Positions 55,608 through 58,566 of a DNA stretch of 58,566 nucleotides are shown piece after piece (position 1 is the stretch's first letter; each line of letters starts with the position of its first letter). The position numbers and the translations under genes were made by a program. The DNA is from Streptomyces sp. IMTB 2501 (GTDB lineage Bacteria; Actinomycetota; Actinomycetes; Streptomycetales; Streptomycetaceae): NCBI RefSeq assembly GCF_001953885.1, contig NZ_MQUS01000042.1:1-58566 (forward strand). The letters are read 5' to 3'. The notes under the pieces are model-generated. The model ran no database searches, was not told the origin of the DNA, and was given only the letters and a program-made list of their open reading frames with translations.

Positions 55608-57878
55608 CTACCGCTGGAGGGTGGTCTCACGCAGGGGCCGGGAGAGCCCGGCGGCGTGGCCGGATCTGGCCGCCCGGTCGCGGTCCGCCAGCGCCTGACG
55701 CATCAGCTCCAGGCCGCGGGTGACGGAGCCGACCTCGTCGTGGTTGACCGGGTGCAGCACGGTGCGGCGGTCCCCGCCGGCGAGCCGCTCGACGAGCACG
55801 GCGACCGCGCGCAGCGGCCGGATCACCACGACATGCAGCCAGCCCAGGCAGGCCGCGCCCAGGGTGAGGCCCAGGATCCCGGCGAGCATGGTGCGCTGCT
55901 CGGCCTGCACCGCGGGGATCTGGAGCGCCGCAGCGGGCTCCGTGGTCACCACGTGCCAGCCGAGGCGGGCCGTCGGGCCGCTCTGCGCCAGCGGCGCCGC
56001 GGCGTCGACCGACGGGCCGGAGGACGTGGGGAGCACCGCCGAGGTCGCGGTGCCCGCGGTACCCGGGGCGCCCTGGGTGGCGCGGGCGAGACGGGTCAGG
56101 CCGGGGTCGGGCAGCGACTGGAAGGCGCGGTAGCCCACGCTCGCCGCCAGCACCTTGTCGTCGCCGTCCGTCACCCAGACGCTGCCCAGCTTCGGCCTGG
56201 GCAGAACGGAGTTGAGCGCCTTCACGTCGATCTCGCCGAACAGGACCACCCCGGCCGCCGGGGCCTTGCCCTTGACGGCCCGGACCTGCGAGTAGGCGGC
56301 GATCGCCGGGATCCGGCCCGAGGTGTTGACGGTGGTGATCCCGCTGCCGCCGGGCACGTGGACGAGGGTGCGCAGCGGTGTGTTGCCCACCCTCAGCGTG
56401 ATACCGCCGGAGCGGTCCAGGAGATACAGCGAGCGGTACTGCTTGTGGTCGGCGAGGGTGTGCCGCAGGACCTCGGTCTGGGCGGCCCGGGTCCTGCCCG
56501 GCAGACCCGCGGCCACGTCGCTCAGGTCGGTGTACGACTGGTCGAGGGACTGCCGGATCCGGTTCGTCGCGATCTCGGTGCGCGCCTGCTGGTTGGCGAG
56601 GACCGGAGCCGGAACCGCGGTCGCGGTGTCCGCCCGGTTCAGCAGGAAGATCATCGGCATCGCCCAGCAGGCCACCACCACCACGCCGGCCACGGCCAGC
56701 GCCCGATAGCCCGGTCCGCGCCGGGCCGGGAGCTCCTCGGGGCCGCTCTCGCCGAGCAGTTGCCGCCGCAGTGACTCCAGTGCCCGCCCGATCCGGGCCA
56801 GTTCCCCGAAGCCATGCACCGGCACCGGCCGGGACAGCTCCTCCCACGCGGCCGGCCCGTCCTCGGTCGCGCCCCGGGCCAGGCGGCCGGCGGACAGATA
56901 CAGCCGCAGCAGTGGCCGCTGCACGCAGAAGTGCAGCGCCAGCCCGAGCAGCAGCGCGAGCCCGGCCAGCGCCCCTGCGGCCTCCAGCGCGAAGCGCGAG
57001 TAGTCGGCGGCGGAGGTCGTGGCGGGCACCGCGCGGGAGGTGAGCACCACCAGACCGAGGTTGTCGGTGTCGCCCGGACCGGTCGCCGAGGCGACCTGGG
57101 ACCAGCCGGCCACGGTGCGCCGGCTGCCCGTGGTGGCGCCCAGCAGGCTTCCCGAGGCGTCGGTGTCACGTCCCGACCCGTTCGCCGCGTGGGCCGCCGC
57201 CGCGGGCAGACCGCTGTCGGCGGCGGCCGGCGACGCCGTGCCACGGACCGTGGTGGCGAGCGCCGTGCCGTTCGCGTCCAGCACTTCGGCGGTGCGTCCG
57301 TCGCCGAACGTCGTGAGGGTGGGGAGCGCCTCGGAGACCACCAGCAGCCACTGCCGCTCGGTCCGGCTCGTGGCCTGGTTCTGGTCCTGGTTGGCGTCCT
57401 CCTGCTGCGCGGGCAGCGTGACCCTGGCGAAGTACAGCAGCTGCCGCGTGCCGCCCGAAGTCACCAGCCGGGGCGGGATCGTGCCGTGCCCGGACGCCGT
57501 TCTGGGGACGTCCACCCCGGACAGCGGCACCGTCTTGCCGCCGGCCGCCAGCAGTTTGCCGGTGCGCGGGTCGAGCAGCGCACTGCCGAGGACCGCCTTC
57601 CTGGCGGAGGTCAGCGCCTTGAGCGCGGTCGCGGGAGTCGATGCGCCGGTCGCCGGGTACGCGTTGGCCGTCCTGCGTACCGTCTTCGCCTCGACGTCGA
57701 TCGTGGTGCGCACCGACAGCGCCGTGTCCGCGGCGATCTGCTGCTCGCCGTTGAGTACGGCTTGCGGTATTCGCTCGGCCTGGATGCCGTCGAGGCCGAT
57801 CACGGTCAGGGTGGCGACCACCAGCAGGAGTACGACGAGGGCGGCGATCGGCGGGCGCACCCCGCCAAGCATCGGCAT
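55608..57878 (-). CDS. tandem extracellular-sensor/HAMP membrane protein without output domain
   Basis: A 756-residue membrane protein formed of two similar halves. Each has a transmembrane helix, a cache-like extracytoplasmic region, a second helix and a HAMP-like linker: helices at about residues 9-29, 312-335, 396-415 and 662-685, HAMP regions after 336 and at 686-735. No kinase, cyclase or chemoreceptor domain follows. It begins the operon, 15 bases before pgsB, where PgsA/CapA might be expected, so it may control or support polymer synthesis. ATG 57878 is used, but AAAGGA lies well upstream and matches a possible CTG start at 57935. Confidence 0.78.
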   Translation of the reverse strand: MPMLGGVRPPIAALVVLLLVVATLTVIGLDGIQAERIPQAVLNGEQQIAADTALSVRTTIDVEAKTVRRTANAYPATGASTPATALKALTSARKAVLGSALLDPRTGKLLAAGGKTVPLSGVDVPRTASGHGTIPPRLVTSGGTRQLLYFARVTLPAQQEDANQDQNQATSRTERQWLLVVSEALPTLTTFGDGRTAEVLDANGTALATTVRGTASPAAADSGLPAAAAHAANGSGRDTDASGSLLGATTGSRRTVAGWSQVASATGPGDTDNLGLVVLTSRAVPATTSAADYSRFALEAAGALAGLALLLGLALHFCVQRPLLRLYLSAGRLARGATEDGPAAWEELSRPVPVHGFGELARIGRALESLRRQLLGESGPEELPARRGPGYRALAVAGVVVVACWAMPMIFLLNRADTATAVPAPVLANQQARTEIATNRIRQSLDQSYTDLSDVAAGLPGRTRAAQTEVLRHTLADHKQYRSLYLLDRSGGITLRVGNTPLRTLVHVPGGSGITTVNTSGRIPAIAAYSQVRAVKGKAPAAGVVLFGEIDVKALNSVLPRPKLGSVWVTDGDDKVLAASVGYRAFQSLPDPGLTRLARATQGAPGTAGTATSAVLPTSSGPSVDAAAPLAQSGPTARLGWHVVTTEPAAALQIPAVQAEQRTMLAGILGLTLGAACLGWLHVVVIRPLRAVAVLVERLAGGDRRTVLHPVNHDEVGSVTRGLELMRQALADRDRAARSGHAAGLSRPLRETTLQR

Positions 57879-58096
57879 ATCGGCGCGGCGGCGGATGCGG
57901 TGTCGCCGCGGCGCCCGGGGTGCGGAGGGCAGGGCAGCGGATCCTTTCTCAACTGGCGTCGAGCGCCACAATGTTCGACAGAGCGAACACTCTAGCCTCA
58001 TACGATCACATAACCATCACACTTTCGTCCCTGTGTCGTACGTGCGCAAGGTATACCGGGCGACGGCCGACGCATGCGGGTCCGCCCCCGGAACGC

Positions 58097-58131
58097 CGAA
58101 GGGCGGACCCGTGAACAGGACCCGCCCTTCG
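58097..58131. terminator. hairpin terminator
   Basis: CGAAGGGCGG (58097-58106) pairs with CCGCCCTTCG (58122-58131); it follows the stop of the partial hydrolase gene on the minus strand. Confidence 0.7.
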
Positions 58132-58163
58132 TATGTCCGGTCACAGTCCGGTCAACCGTCCGG

Positions 58164-58566
58164 TCAGCGGACGAAAGAGATCTCCGGGTACTTCCTGTCG
58201 GGCCCGTCGAGCAGGGAGCTGTGCCGCTTGCGCAGCTCCTGGTCGAAGAAGGCGGCGAGGTACTCGCGCTGGATCTGGACCGCCCGGTCCGGGTCGATCG
58301 TGCCGAACATCTGCTGGAGCTGATCCTGGGAGAGCCCGAGCAGGCCCGCCTCCTGCGGCACCATCCACTCGTTGTCGCTGAACGACAGGTGCGCCGCGCC
58401 GTGGAGCTGGATGTCGACCCGGTAGCCCTTCAGATGCGACCACAGCGTGCGCCACGACCCGTCGTTGTTGCGGTTGTGGGTGCCGGAGCTGAAGAGCATG
58501 AAGGGGCGGTCCAGGTCCTTGCTCGGTGCCGAGCCGAAGAACTGGCCGTCCAGGTCGGCACCGGCG
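58164..58566 (-). CDS. alpha/beta hydrolase, C-terminal part (5' end outside window)
   Basis: The last 133 codons of a minus-strand gene that begins beyond the window. AGADLDGQFFG near the edge resembles the Asp-loop of lipase/PAF-acetylhydrolase-like enzymes, and LHGAAHLSFSDNEWM holds the catalytic His (GAAHxSF), as in streptomycete secreted lipases. The nucleophile Ser would be upstream, out of view. Substrate unknown. Confidence 0.75.
   Translation of the reverse strand, partial: AGADLDGQFFGSAPSKDLDRPFMLFSSGTHNRNNDGSWRTLWSHLKGYRVDIQLHGAAHLSFSDNEWMVPQEAGLLGLSQDQLQQMFGTIDPDRAVQIQREYLAAFFDQELRKRHSSLLDGPDRKYPEISFVR

Noticed and set aside
54150..56774. 874-codon plus-strand frame
   Set aside because: Shadow of pgsB and the HAMP gene.
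1..58566. tRNA, rRNA, CRISPR array, intact insertion sequence or integration site
   Set aside because: None was visible: no cloverleaf with CCA-type end, no repeat-spacer pattern, no transposase motif.

Overview
The window reads as Streptomyces chromosome. It has very high GC with a G/C-biased third codon position, GTG starts, and rare TTA (bldA-type) codons confined to regulators and one pathway gene. Its gene families are typical of the genus: DUF4328 and SCO2400-family proteins, an ECF41 sigma factor, an AfsR/SARP regulator, an EspR-like/ImmA/MAB_1171c triad and many secreted proteins. I saw no rRNA, tRNA, CRISPR array or intact insertion sequence.

Layout. 1-5.3 kb: 5' part of cytochrome oxidase subunit I (minus strand), a DUF4328 membrane protein, a short-chain dehydrogenase, an aquaglyceroporin, and a winged-helix regulator/membrane protein pair with a clear operator. 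5.4-14.1 kb: a PucR-type regulator divergent from a flotillin, a very large DUF3686-type coiled-coil AAA ATPase and a 35-residue membrane peptide. 14.1-29.5 kb: mixed genes including a lipoprotein, an SCO2400-family protein, VOC proteins, an ECF41 sigma factor with its flavoprotein, a phytase-like esterase, lactate 2-monooxygenase, a secreted hydrolase, a 1,015-residue AfsR-like regulator, a DinB protein, an orphan FAD subunit and a broken G1 peptidase. 29.6-37.5 kb: two acetyltransferases, the MAB_1171c/ImmA/EspR-like triad, a LysR regulator, and an MFS exporter with an FMN protein under a divergent TetR regulator.

37.5-50.5 kb is the most interesting part: a compact biosynthetic cluster I cannot match to a known pathway. 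Its minus-strand arm encodes an AurF-type diiron oxygenase, a SerRS-like amino acid:[carrier protein] ligase, an AcpS-type phosphopantetheinyl transferase, a carrier protein, a MaoC-fold enzyme and a methyltransferase. Divergent from it are a TTA-containing regulator and an aminotransferase. After a strong terminator comes a second, fully overlapping operon: KamA-type radical SAM aminomutase, metallo-beta-lactamase-fold hydrolase, large FAD/NAD(P) protein (also with a TTA codon), cupin, MFS transporter and VOC protein. The simplest reading is that an amino acid is loaded on a dedicated carrier protein and oxidised there, possibly on nitrogen, while a beta-amino acid made by the aminomutase is a second building block. 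The product is unknown.

50.5-58.1 kb: a five-gene minus-strand operon that looks like extracellular poly-gamma-glutamate or related polymer synthesis. It encodes a tandem membrane/HAMP protein without output domain, PgsB, PgsC, a secreted NlpC/P60 hydrolase and a GT39-type mannosyltransferase, with no PgsA in view. The window ends in the C-terminal part of an alpha/beta hydrolase.
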